Positions 46,333 to 57,000 of a stretch of 64,000 nt of DNA are shown here, in pieces; the stretch's first letter is position 1, and every line of letters starts with the position of its first letter. The stretch is taken from the NCBI GenBank assembly GCA_026874595.1, contig CM049319.1:39689473-39753472 (forward strand). Reading direction: 5' to 3'. The notes beneath the pieces were generated by a model. It saw only the letters and a list, made by a program, of their open reading frames with translations, was not told the DNA's origin and searched no databases. The position numbers and the translations under genes were made by a program. Origin of the DNA: Sipunculus nudus. Lineage: Eukaryota; Annelida; Sipuncula; Golfingiida; Sipunculidae.

Positions 46333-49300
46333 AAAGGGGCCTAAGTCTATTGATTGAGGTTTTAGTCTGCTGATTGAGGTGCGAGTCTACTGATGGAGGT
46401 GTAACTCTACTGATTTATTCTACTGATTGAGGTATTAGCCTGCTGATTGAGGTGAGAGTCTACTGATGGAGGTGCGAGTCTACTGATGGAGGTGTTAGTC
46501 TACTGATTCAGTCTACTGATTGAGGTATTAGCCTGCTGATTGAGCTGTTAGTCTACTGATTGAGGTGTGAGTCTACTGATGGAGGTGTAACTCTACTGAT
46601 TTAGTCTACTGATTGAGGTATTAGCCTGCTTGATTGAGGTGAGAGTCTACTGATGGAGGTGCGAGTCTACTGATGGAGGTGTAACTCTACTGATTTAGTC
46701 TACTGATTGAGGTATTAGTCTGCTGATTGAGGTGAGAGTCTACTGATGGAGGTGCGAGTCTACTGATGGAGGTGTTAGTCTACTGATTGAGTCTGCTGAT
46801 TGAGGTATTAGCCTGCTGATTGAGGTGAGAGTCTACTGATTGAGGTGCGAGTCTACTGATAGAGGTGTTAGTCTATTGATTGAGGTATTAGCCTGCTGAT
46901 CAAGGTAAGAGTCTACTGATTGAGGTATTAGCCTGCTAATTGAGGCGAGAGTCTACTGATTGAGGTGCGAGTCTACTGATGGAGGTGTAGGTCTACTGAT
47001 TTAGTCTACTGATTGAGGTATTAGCCTGCTGATTGAGGTGAGAGTCTACTGATTGAGGTGGAGTCTACTGATGGAGGTATTAGTCTACTGATTTAGTCTG
47101 CTGATTGAGGTATTTGCCTGCTGATTGAGGTGAGAGTCTACTGATTGAGGTGTTAGTCTACTGATATAGTCTACTGATTGAGGTATTAGCCTGCTGATTG
47201 AGATGAGAGTCTACTGATTGAGGTGGTAGTCTACTGATTGAGTCTGCTGATTGAGTTATTAGCCTGCTAATTGAGGTGAGAGTCTACTGATTGAGGTGGG
47301 AGTCTATTGAAGGAGGTGTTAGTCTACTGATTTAGTCTGCTGATTTAGTTATTAGCCTGCTGATTGAGGTGAGAGTCTACTGATTGAGGTGTTAGTCTAC
47401 TGATATAGTCTACTGATTGAGGAATTAGCCTGCTGAATGAGATGAGAGTCTACTGATTGAGGTGTTAGTCTACTGATTTAGTCTGCTGATTGAGTTATTA
47501 GCCTGCTAATTGAGGTGAGAGTCTACTGATGGAGGTGTAAGTCTACTGATTTAGTCTGCTGATTTAGGTATTAGTCGGCTAATTGAGGTGAGATTTTATT
47601 TATTGAGGTGCGAGTCTACTGATGGAGGTGTTAGTCTACTGATTTAGTTCACTGATTGAGGTATTAGCCTGCTGATCAAGGTGAGAGTCTACTGATTGAG
47701 GTATTAGCCTGCTGATTGAGATGAGAGTCTACTGATTGAGGTGTTAGTCTACTGATTTAGTCTGCTGATTGAGTTATTAGCCTGCTAATTGAGGTGAGAG
47801 TCTACTGATTGAGGTGGGAGTCTATTGATGGAGGTGTTAGTCTACTGATTTAGTTCATTGATTTGGGTATTAGCCTGCTGATCAAGGTGAGAGTCTACTG
47901 ATGGAGGTATAAGCCTGCTAATCAAAGTGAGAGTCTACTGTTTGAGGTATAAGCCTGCTGATCAAGGTAAGAGTCTACTGATTTAGGCCATAAGGTATTA
48001 GCCTGCTAATTGAGGTGAGAGTCTACTGATTGAGGTGGGAGTCTACTGATGGAGGTGTTAGTCTACTGATTTAGTCTGCTGATTTAGGTATTAGCCTGCT
48101 GATTGAGGTGAGAGTCTACTGATTGAGGTGTTAGTCTACTGATATAGTCTACTGATTGAGGTATTAGCCTGCTTATTGAGATGAGAGTCTACTGATTGAG
48201 GTGTTAGTCTACTGATTTAGTCTGCTGATTGAGTTATTAGCCTGCTTATTGAGGTGAGAGTCTACTGATGGAGGTGTTAGTCTACTGATTTAGTCTGCTG
48301 ATTTAGGTATTAGTCGGCTAATTAAGGTGAGATTTTATTTATTAAGGTGCGAGTCTACTGATGGAGGTGTTAGTCTACTGATTTAGTTAACTGATTGAGG
48401 TATTAGCCTGCTGATCAAGGTGAGAGTCTACTGATTGAGGTATTAGCCTGCTGATCAAGGTGAGAGTCTACTGATTGAGGTATTAGCCTGCTGATTGAGA
48501 TGAGAGTCTACTGATTGAGGTGTTAGTCTACTGATTTAGTCTGCTGATTGAGTTATTAGCCTGCTAATTGAGGTGAGAGTCTACTGATTGAGGTGGGAGT
48601 CTATTGATGGAGGTGTTAGTCTACTGATTTAGTTCATTGATTTGGGTATTAGCCTGCTGATCAAGGTGAGAGTCTAGTGATGGAGGTATAAGCCTGTTAA
48701 TCAAAGTGAGAGTCTACTGTTTGAGGTATAAGCCTGCTGATCAAGGTAAGAGTCTACTGATTGAGGCCATAAGGTATTAGCCTGCTAATTGAGGTGAGAG
48801 TCTACTGATTGAGGTGGAGTCTACTGATGGAGGTATTAGTCTACTGATTTAGTCTGCTGATTGAGGTATTTGTCTGCTGACTGAGGTGAGAGTCTACTGA
48901 TTGAGGTGTTAGTTTTCTGATATAGTCTACTGATTGAGGTATTAGCCTGCTGATTGAGATGAGAGTCTACTGATTGAGGTGTTAGTCTACTGATTGAGTC
49001 TGCTGATTGAGTTATTAGCCTGCTAATTGAGGTGAGAGTCTACTGATTGAGGTGGAAGTCTACTGATGGAGGTGTTAGCCTACTGATTTAGTCTGCTGAT
49101 TTAGGTATTAGCCTGCTGATTGAGGTGAGAGTCTACTGATTGAGGTGTTAGTCTACTGATATAGTCTACTGATTGAGGTATTAGCCTGCTGATTGAGATA
49201 AGAGTCTACGTATTGAGGTGTTAGTCTACTGATTTAGTCTGCTGATTGAGTTATTAGCCTGCTAATTGAGGTGAGAGTCTACTGATTGAGGTGGGAGTCT

Positions 49301-50045
49301 ACTGATGGAGTTGTTAGTCTACTCATTTAGTCTGCTGATTTAGGTATTAGCCGACTAATTGAGGTGAGATTTTATTTATTGAGGTGCGAGTCAACTGATG
49401 GAGGTGTTAGTCTACTGATTTAGTTCACTGATTGAGTTATTAGCCTGCTGATCAAGGTGAGAGTCTACTGATTGAGGTATTAGCCTGCTGATCAAGGTGA
49501 GAGTCTACTGATTGAGGTATTAGCCTGCTGATCAAGGTGAGAGCCTACTGATGGAGGTATTAGCCTGCTGATCAAGGTGAGAGCCTACTGATGGAGGTAT
49601 TAGCCTGCTGATCAAGGTGAGAGCCTACTGATGGAGGTATTAGCCTGCTGATCAAGGTGAGAGCCTACTGATGGAGGTATTAGCCTGCTGATCAAGGTGA
49701 GAGCCTACTGATGGAGGTATTAGCCTGCTGATCAAGGTGAGAGTCTACTGATGGAGGTATTAGCCTGCTGATCAAGGTGAGAGTCTACTGATGGAGGTAT
49801 TAGCCTGCTGATCAAGGTGAGAGTCTACTGATGGAGGTATTAGCCTGCTGATCAAGGTGAGAGTCTACTGATGGAGGTATTAGCCTGCTGACCAAGGTGA
49901 GAGTCTACTGAAGGAGGTATTAGCCTGCTGATCAAGATGAGAGTCTACTGATTGAGGTATTAGCCTGCTGATCAAGGCGAGAGTCTACTGATGGAGGTGC
50001 GAGTCTTCTGTTGGAGGTGTATCTCAACTGATTTAGTCTACTAAG
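46333..50045 (+). repeat. 3.7-kb minisatellite, basic 20-bp unit
   Basis: Head-to-tail units close to 'gtctactgattgaggtgtta', with variants 'gcctgctgattgaggtatta', 'gcctgctgatcaaggtgaga' and 'gtctgctgatttagtctact'. Some units are shortened. Units are arranged in longer blocks that repeat (see Findings). No open frame over 60 codons crosses it. It fills most of the 4.9-kb oxidase intron and ends about 10 bp from the donor of the exon at 50056, so in gene sense it begins right after the 5' splice site. Confidence 0.97.
49441..49995 (+). repeat. Homogenised 40-bp sub-array
   Basis: About 14 nearly identical 40-bp units, each two 20-bp halves: 'ttagcctgctgatcaaggtg' and 'agagtctactgatggaggta'. 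Five or six consecutive units share 'gagcctactg' where the others have 'gagtctactg', the mark of recent expansion. This is the part nearest the splice site. Confidence 0.95.
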
Positions 50046-50055
50046 TAGAACTTAC

Positions 50056-50121
50056 CTGCGCATGAGGTATGGCAAATAGAATCTGCACTCTGCCATTACT
50101 GTGGTCAAACAGATACCATGC
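50056..50121 (-). CDS. DDO: DDO/DAO exon, most upstream one found
   Basis: 66 nt: last base of a split codon, 21 codons HGICLTTVMAECRFYLPYLM plus Arg, then two bases of a split Arg. It matches the family block 'TT....C..YLPWL..R'. The acceptor is 'gatatcttgcag' and the donor CAG|GTAAGT, a perfect consensus. Another frame is also open but does not fit the family or the neighbouring phases. The exon before it must end with two bases of a codon; none was recognised in the rest of the window. Confidence 0.88.
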
Positions 50122-50810
50122 CTGCAAGATATCAAAAATCTACATAACATGAACATGCCTGATGGTAATTGGTCTATATTAAAGAAAAGAAGCAAAATAT
50201 AGCAGAAAAATATCTATTGGGGTGTGGGACTAGACCTGTATAAATAAGTTCGAGGGGGGCAGATCTTGACAAACGAATTACTAGCAAGCAAAAAAATTAG
50301 CTTACAGTTACCTAATCCAAATCAGTTCCCAACACTTTTAAATCTAATTTTTAAGGGAAAAAATGCAATGGAAGCAAAATTATATTATACTTATTTTATT
50401 TTATATTAGCAAATAGGGCTGTTTGTTTATTTACACACAGCATACTAGGTAATGAAAATACTAACTTGAACTTTGGGCCAGCATACAGAGCATGCTCACT
50501 AGGAGTAGCAGGCCTCATCTGGACAGAACATTCTCTCAACAAGCTGTCACTGAACTGTGGAAGATGAAAAAACACAAATAATTCAAGGATAAGACAGGAG
50601 CACCAATGCTGAAAGGTAATCAAGACAAATGGTTTTCGGATTGAGTGAAACCAATTAAATATTTATTTTTGAGTTTGGAGAAAGACTATGAAGATTACGA
50701 AATAACAAATCTATGACAGGATATGATGTCCTGTTAAGCTGGGATGTGAGAAACATGTGCTTTGGCTTAAAATGGCAAATATTTGACAAAATTACCTCTT
50801 AAAGAATTTG
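50122..50810. other. Probable intron; no exon recognised
   Basis: Upstream of the 66-nt exon in gene sense. The minus-strand frame 50623-50396 follows a good acceptor ('tttttcatcttccacag') but its protein does not fit the oxidase and no good donor closes it. Confidence 0.4.
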
Positions 50811-50814
50811 TAAT

Positions 50815-51138
50815 GTGTTCAGGAGCTGGGACCATTCCACCCGACTAGAGAGGGAGGGGCCAGTCGACAGAAGGACTGGGGACGTGGGCTGCCTTGTGAA
50901 ATGAGACGAACGACCCGAGCAGGACCAGAGAGAATACAGCGGTTTGCTGTACGACATCATGCAAGCTATTAAGCTGGATGTAATTTCTTTAATTAAACGT
51001 TTTCTTTTACTTTTTATCGGACTTGGTTATTTCTGCCTTTCGTCCAAGCAATCTGTGATTGCTCGTTTTAGGATTAATATTCAGCTTGTACCCATAAATC
51101 GTTAAATACCGGCTTGGAAAGCCGGTAACTGGGTACTT
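50815..51138 (+). repeat. LTR-like sequence (left or solo LTR)
   Basis: It shares with the LTR at 62.36-63.09 kb the blocks 'gggccagtcgacagaagg', 'cgggctgccttgtgaa'-like text, 'gagagaatacagcggtttgc', 'caagctattaagctgg', 'tttatcggacttggttattt' and 'ctgcctttcgtc'. It continues to 'gccggtaactgggtact' and then meets 'tggcgcccagcg'. No internal Gypsy domains follow, so the element is truncated just inside its left end. Confidence 0.75.
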
Positions 51139-51150
51139 TGGCGCCCAGCG
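51139..51150 (+). promoter_or_regulatory. Primer-binding-site-like motif
   Basis: TGGCGCCCAGCG lies directly after the LTR-like sequence. TGGCGCCC is the usual start of a primer-binding site for lysine tRNA in many retroelements; the following bases fit less well. Position and motif together support it. Confidence 0.55.
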
Positions 51151-51424
51151 TTGTTGAAATTTCTGGCTGAGCCTATATGACAGTTGGTTAGAGAGAGGAA
51201 AATGCTGATTAGCCAGAGTGACGTCACGCCTGGTTGACTGGTTGTTGCATCCTATGGCAATATTAATTGGTGAGGCTCCTAATTAATTAATTCAATTGAC
51301 AGTAGATTAATTACCACGTGAGTGACAAGATTTAAATTATCAACGGTTGGAAAGAATATTGTTTCCATTTAATATTAAAAGTTCTGTGTTCATATTTAAA
51401 AGGCGGCACAGCCATTATAGCTGA

Positions 51425-53010
51425 TATCTATATAATTAATCTATATAATTAATACGTAGTTGGTTTTTTTCTAGACCACGGTTTACCTGCTTTCGTTCTG
51501 ATTTGACTTTCCAAATTCGGCAGCCATATCGGCTCTTCTAGGACAAGTTTGTTTTATTTTGCGGGATTATGCCATATTAAGCTGAATAATTAATAATTTT
51601 AATATTTCCCAACTAAGTGTCCCTATTTCTTTTGTGCTGCAAGGCGCCTCGGGGATTTTCACTGACCTGTGAAGAGCGTGGCCAGCGCGCATGTCCTGCC
51701 CAAAAAGGCATTTCCGTGCAATACGAGGTCACGCGGGTCCACTCTTATCCCCTTTGATCCCCAATATTGATTGTAACGCCTCTAAGGGTGCCTTTCCATT
51801 CATGCGGGCCCCCGCGCTGAATCCGCGCGGATAAAATCCAACACGTGTGTTATCTCAGTCCCCTTTCCCCGCGCGGGTCCCGCATGCTGATCAAGCAGTG
51901 TTGGATTTCTGCGGGGGCCCGCATGCGGATGCCACCTGCGGTATATAAGTTCCTGGCATTTATCCTTGTCTTTGGAAAAGATAAAAGATCTGTTAGTGCG
52001 TTAGACTGAATAAAAGATAGGCCAAATATACGACATGTTTTTATCGTGATTTAAATAGGCCCTACGGCCCAGAGGCCAACCCTAGGTAACGTAAACACGT
52101 GGCAGGAGAGATATGCCCGTCGCCTGGCTTGTATTATATATATAATGTTTAAACTGAATATTGGATTAAAATATTATGTACACTAAACTTTAAGAAATTA
52201 TGATTATTACTATATAAGTGCATGCGTTTACCACATCCCGCATGCGGGGACCCGCACGTATGGAAAAGGGCTGCCCGCATACGGGCCCCCGCGCGGGACC
52301 CGCACGGGTCCCGCGCGGATGAAAATCCGCATGTATGGAAAGGCGGCCTAAAGGAATTTCTCTCTCAATAGAAAGTTAAGGTTTTTAATCCAAAGACCAC
52401 ATGACTCCGCTTTCAATGCGAGGGCTTTTCAGTTTGGTCAACATTGGGCACTAACTCCAGTGATGTGACCACCGTTTGACCATTTTTTTATGGATTACAG
52501 GTATGTTGATTTTTATACATTAAAAAATATATTTCCATGATAACCATGGTTTCAGAACTTCGGCCAAATCATGTTTTATGATTTTTTTTCCAAAAGAAGC
52601 CCCACAACTTAATTATAATTTTGGTTGGGAGGGGGTGGAGTCTAGGGGTGTTTGGGCAGTGGTTAAAATATATCTGTTAAGATCCGTTGTCTGTAGGGAC
52701 AGTGAAACGTGAAAAATATCACAAGTACATCTTTAAATTGATAACAAACTTAATCTGTAGTCAGGGCGTACAGACCTGCACCAGAATCTCCTTAAATATC
52801 ACTCGTGTGTTCACGTGTATGCGTTTCATGTGTGAACACTGTCATACTTCAGTGGGTGGCCTGCACACGGGGACAAAGGAATGGTCCTTTGTCATAATGG
52901 TTTATATAAGAAAATATATATTGTGGTGATTCTTATTACTTCCAAAAAGAAATGGGATTATTGATATGTCTTTACCCTAACCCTCTACAAATGTTCAGCA
53001 GAACATTTTG
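51425..53010 (+). repeat. Duplicated block A-B, copy 1 (holds a MITE)
   Basis: Part A (about 51440-51650: 'ctagaccacggtttacctgc', 'tctaggacaagtttgtttta', 'tttcttttgtgctgcaagg') runs directly into part B ('cggggattttcactgacctg', 'gcatgtcctgcccaaaa', 'aagatccgttgtctgt', 'ttaccctaaccctctacaaa'). Copy 2 has A at 53307-53520 and B at 57945-58760, separated by the foldback-like element. Copy 1 thus shows the uninterrupted arrangement. It carries the MITE at 51786-52348. Origin unknown; possibly itself an old transposon. Confidence 0.85.
51786..52348. mobile_element. Harbinger-type MITE, 563 bp
   Basis: The left end GGGTGCCTTTCCAT-CATGCGGG and the reverse complement of the right end, GGCCGCCTTTCCAT-CATGCGG, form terminal inverted repeats. 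Both sides are flanked by TAA (51783-51785 and 52349-52351). The paralogous block at 58060-58085 reads straight through ('cctctaaaggaatt') and is the empty site. A 3-bp TWA duplication with GG-starting ends is typical of PIF/Harbinger. Internal sequence is GC-rich with repeated CCCGCATGCGG and CCGCGCGGAT words and has no coding, so it is non-autonomous. Confidence 0.85.
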
Positions 53011-53306
53011 AAGCTGTCGGACCTATGTTGTTTTTCGAAAAAAAACTTCTCACTTAAAAATTCATTCACCTTGTATATGCCTCACGTCTCTTTTCAAAAT
53101 TTTCCTTTTTTTTGTGATATCTGGAATAGGATGATTTTTCTTTCTATGTTGATATTTTGGGGGAGGGTGTTCCTGGAAAATTTTAGAAGAACCATCTTTA
53201 TATCATATAAGTTAAACACATGAAAAAAGTTCCTGCAAAAGTTCCTATCAGCTCATTACAAAAATATGCATCAGATGGAGCCGTGGATTTTCCACGGGAG
53301 CAGCTA
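53011..53306. other. Spacer, no feature recognised
   Basis: T-rich sequence between the end of block B copy 1 and block A copy 2. Confidence 0.5.
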
Positions 53307-53520
53307 GTCTATATAATTAATACGGAGTTGGGTTTTTTCTAGACCACGGTTTACCTGCTTCCGTTCTGATTTAACTCTCCAAATTCGGCAGACGTATCGG
53401 TTGTGTGCTCTTCTAGGACAAGTTTGTTTTATTTTTTGGGATTATGCCCTATTAAGCTGAATAATTAATAAATTGAATATTTCCGCATTAGGTGCCCCTA
53501 TTTCTTTTGTGCTGCAAGGG
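53307..53520 (+). repeat. Block A, copy 2
   Basis: 'ctatataattaatacggagt', 'ctagaccacggtttacctgc', 'tctaggacaagtttgtttta', 'tttcttttgtgctgcaagg': clearly the same as 51440-51650. It is cut at 'gctgcaagg', where the foldback-like element begins. Confidence 0.87.
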
Positions 53521-54315
53521 CCTCCACGCCTATTACGATTTTGTAGGAGGCCCCGGGTCTTTCTAAACACCGAGAAGTACCGAAAAGTTACCGAAAGGTA
53601 CCGAAAAGTTACCGAAAAGTCACCGAAAAGTTACCGAAAAGTAACTGAAAAGACTTTAAAAGCATCTTTTAATTGATATTAACACTAAACATTACCAAAA
53701 AGTTGTTTCAGACTGGCAATAAAGATCGCAAATTGTGTTTTTTTTTTTTTTTTACTTTTTTTTATAGGATAATGAAAGTGACCGAAAAGCACCATAAAGT
53801 GACAAAATGTTATCAAATAAGTACTAAAAAATACCAAAAGCAACCGAAAAGTTACCAAAAAATACTGTAAAGTTACTGAATAGTACCAAAAAGTTACCGA
53901 AAAGTACTGAAAAGTTACCAAAAAGTACCGAAAAGTTACCGAAAAGTACCAAAAGTTATCACAAAGTTACCAAAAAGTACTGAAAAATTACTGAATAGTA
54001 CCAAAAAGTTACCAAAGAAGTACTGAAAAATAACTGAAAAGTATCGAAAAATTACTTAAAAGTATTGAAAGGCAATTTTTAAATAACGTAAGCCCCAAAA
54101 TATACCAAAAGTTGTTTTAGACTGTCAGTAAAGTAAGCAAATTGTATGCTTGTTTCAAAGGATTATGAAAAATGATTACTAGAAAATGACAAAATGTAAC
54201 CATATAAGTACTAAAAATTAAAAAAAATATACAAAAATATGTAAAAAAGTACTGAAAAGTACTTAAGGTTACCAATAAGTCACTTAAAAGTTACTGAATA
54301 CTATATTAAAAACTA

Positions 54316-56208
54316 GATGTGTCGGAACGACACGAATGCCCCCGCCTGGGGCAAATTAGAAACATTTGTTAAATTTTGTAAATTTTTTTAAGTTCAGGAA
54401 GTGTTGTATGGTCAAAAGTAGGTCAACAAGGGCAAAATGCAAACTCGATCTGTAAAGGGTCATTATCAAGCAACACACCAAAAATCAGGCCAGTATCTGC
54501 AAGCATCGTGAAAAAAAGTCCATATATGTGCATTTTTCATGAAAATTTCTGTCTTTCATGAAATTTTCTATGTTCAGGATCTGTCATATGGTGAAAAATA
54601 GGTTAACTTGGACGAAACGCGAACTCGATCTGTAAGTGGTCATTATGCGCCCACAGACCAAACATTAGGCCAGTATCTGTAAGCATTGCATTGCGAAACT
54701 AGAATATTAGCAAAAGTTGATAATCATTTATAAATTTAAATTGGAGAGGTATATACCATGTTTCATAACAATCCACCAAATGCTTCCTGAGAAATAAGCT
54801 CCTAAGTTTTTTTCTATACTAAGCTCTGTGACCTTGAAAAGTAGGTCAAGATCACCCATCTTTGAACTTGACCAAGATTTTGTAAATATAATGCAATAGG
54901 ACTGAAGAAATAAAGTTCCTGTGTTGAATACCTTTGGAGATATCCTGCACAAAAGGCCAAAATTGAAAAAATCCAATAAAATTTCATTAAAAAATCAGAA
55001 ATTGCAGGTGGCGCCACCAAAATTGTGCAGCACATACAGACCATCAGTCCCAGTGATCATAGTAAGTTTTGTGAAAATCCACACAATGGTTCCTGAGATA
55101 TAAACTTCTGAGTTTTTTTCTATAATCAGCTCTAAAATGTAGAAAAATGGGTCAAGATCACCCATCTTCGAACTTGACCGAGATTTTATCGATATACATC
55201 TTCACTGCTGAAATAAAATTCCAACGGTGAATCCTTTTAGAGATATCCCGCTCACAAGGTAAAAGTTAACAGACGCGGAACGGACGGATGGACGGACAGA
55301 CACCGGACAGACAGATGGACAGATGGACAGCTTGGGTGACGAAAATAGCCCATCAGCCTATCAGCTGAGGGCTAAAAACGGCTGTACATGTGTATTTGTC
55401 ATGAAAATTTCTATTTTTCATGAATTTTTCTAAGTTTAGGAGCCGTAAAACGGTCAAAAGTAGGTCAACGGGGACGAAACACGAACTCGATCTGTAACTG
55501 GTCAGTATCTGCCCACACACCAAAAATCAGGCCAATATCTGCAGGCATTGTGAAAAAAAGTCCGTACATGTGTATTTGTCATGAAAATTTCTATTTTTCA
55601 TGAAATTTTCTAAGTTTAGGAGCCGTAAAACGGTCAAAAGTAGGTCAACCGGGACGAAACGCGAACTCGATCTGAAACTCGTCATTATCTGCCCACACAC
55701 CAAAAATTAGGCCAATATCTGCAGGCATTGCGAAAAAAAATCCGTACATGTGTATTTGTCATGAAAATTTCTATTTTTCATGAAATTTTCTAAGTTTAGG
55801 AGCCGTAAAACGGTCAAAAGTAGGTCAACCGGGACGAAACGCGAACTCGATCTGTAACTGGTCTATATCTGCTCACACACCAAAAATCAGGCCAATATCT
55901 GCAGGCATTGCGAAAAAAAGTCCGTACATGTGTATCTGTCATGAATATTTCTATTTTTCATGAAATTTTCTAAGTTTAGGAGCCGTAAAACGGTCAAAAT
56001 TAGATCAACCGGGAAGAAACGCGAACTCGATCTGTAACTGGTCTATATCTGCCCACACACCAAAAATCAGGCCAATATCTGCAGGCATTGCGAAAAAAAA
56101 ACCCGTACAACTGTTTGATTTCGGAATGACGGAAGGACGGAAGGACGGAATGACGGACATGGGTAAAACTATATGCCCCGGCCACTTTGTGGCGGGGGCA
56201 TAATAATT
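54316..56208 (+). repeat. 180-bp tandem-core repeat (R4) with GCCCCCGCC ends
   Basis: The left end is 'gtgtcggaacgacac' (a 6-bp hairpin, 54319-54333), then 'gaatgcccccgcc'. The right end 'ggccactttgtggcgggggc' plus 'ataataa' contains the inverse. The core unit of 180 bp ('tccgtacatgtgtatttgtc', 'ggagccgtaaaacggtcaaa', 'aactcgatctgtaactggtc', 'gcaggcattgcgaaaaaaag') occurs four times from 55381 (55381, 55561, 55741, 55921) and twice, more diverged, from about 54345. Between these groups lies the separate segment 54700-55372. Non-coding; sits inside the foldback-like element. Confidence 0.87.
54700..55372. repeat. Insert between 180-bp units, R1/R2-related
   Basis: Two units of about 320 bp ('gttcctgagatataa', 'ggtcaagatcacccatcttt', 'gaacttgaccaagattttgt'); a single GGTGGCGCCACC palindrome at about 55006. 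It then has 'gacggatggacggacagaca' and ends 'tcagctgagggctaaaaacg', whose reverse complement resembles the start of R1 ('tttttagctcagctga'). It seems to be a separate repeat that landed in R4. Confidence 0.65.
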
Positions 56209-57000
56209 ATTTTAATTTTGGAATATCTGCTCATTATACAGTTTATATGCCTGATTCATTTTTAAAGCTGATTTGAATGGGAACATCATTTGAAATATTG
56301 AACAGTTTTTTATTCTTTCGGCAGTAATATACTGGTACAGCCTTGTGAGAGAGGTAGCCAAAACTTTAAAATAAATAAAACCAAGGGCAGCAAACCTTTG
56401 AATGTTTATTGTATTGTGAAATCAGAATGCATTTCACAAAAATGTCCATATTTTTTTATAAAGTGTCATTTTAGACCATTGAGAGGTTCTGAATTAAGTA
56501 CATGATATGGAATATTTTATGTAAATCCACTTGGTAAATAATATAATTTTTAAATGACCAAGCACCTAAAGCAAGAACATTTTATTTCAAGTCAATGAGT
56601 AAACATTTAGGATGAAAAGCAGTTTGATCAAATTATCTCTCACACTGAAAATATATTATGGCAAAGCATGCAACACACAAAAAAATATGTTTATATTTCA
56701 CTAAGTAACATATTTACAGATATATCAAGACTTAATATTTATCCCTTGAATAAATAACATGGAGCACATTTTGGTATGTTCAATGTCATGTAAAACCGGC
56801 TGGGATGCAATTTGTTCATATTTAAACATTCAAAAAGCATAAAAAAATACAAATCATCTCATTATTTTAAATATTGATGCATGCACAGCATTGTTCTCAA
56901 TGGATTATCAACTATTCAACAAAATAGCAGATGAAGAATGTTTTCAGAAAGACAAGTCTATAATAAGTGTTGTAAATTATTTTTGATAACCATAAGTAGT
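56209..57000. other. AT-rich middle of the foldback-like element
   Basis: No repeat unit, coding or RNA recognised between R4 and the right arm. Confidence 0.5.

Larger units (their letters stand above)
20979..50121 (-). other. DDO: D-aspartate / D-amino-acid oxidase gene, C-terminal seven exons
   Basis: Seven minus-strand exons (50121-50056, 45181-45127, 42857-42756, 36607-36546, 31774-31657, 31337-31239, 21095-20979; 66, 55, 102, 62, 118, 99 and 117 nt) join in phase into 205 codons plus stop. The protein follows the DAO/DDO family from the middle of the fold to the end: LTTVMAECRFYLPYLMRR, RTISSFEE, YDVVMNCCGL, RGQM, PWLKHF, TWIVPG, GGTRQK, VGLRPNR, HNYGHGGNG and a C-terminal SKL. Family members are about 340 residues, so roughly the last 60% is here. 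The enzyme is an FAD flavoprotein that oxidatively deaminates D-amino acids in peroxisomes, giving a 2-oxo acid, ammonia and hydrogen peroxide. GGTRQK and the SKL end favour DDO over DAO, but substrate class is inferred. The gene symbol reflects that preference. The first FAD-binding (GxGxxG) exons were not found. Confidence 0.9.

Noticed and set aside
50396-50623. Possible upstream oxidase exon (after a good acceptor near 50567)
   Set aside because: The protein does not resemble the expected DAO/DDO region, there is no good donor, and the phase does not fit the exon at 50121.
53473-53921. Lys/Ser/Tyr-rich open frames at 53473-53676, 53673-53870 and 53921-53685
   Set aside because: Composition comes from the ACCGAAAAGTT repeat arm; the same peptides appear inverted at 57800-58051.
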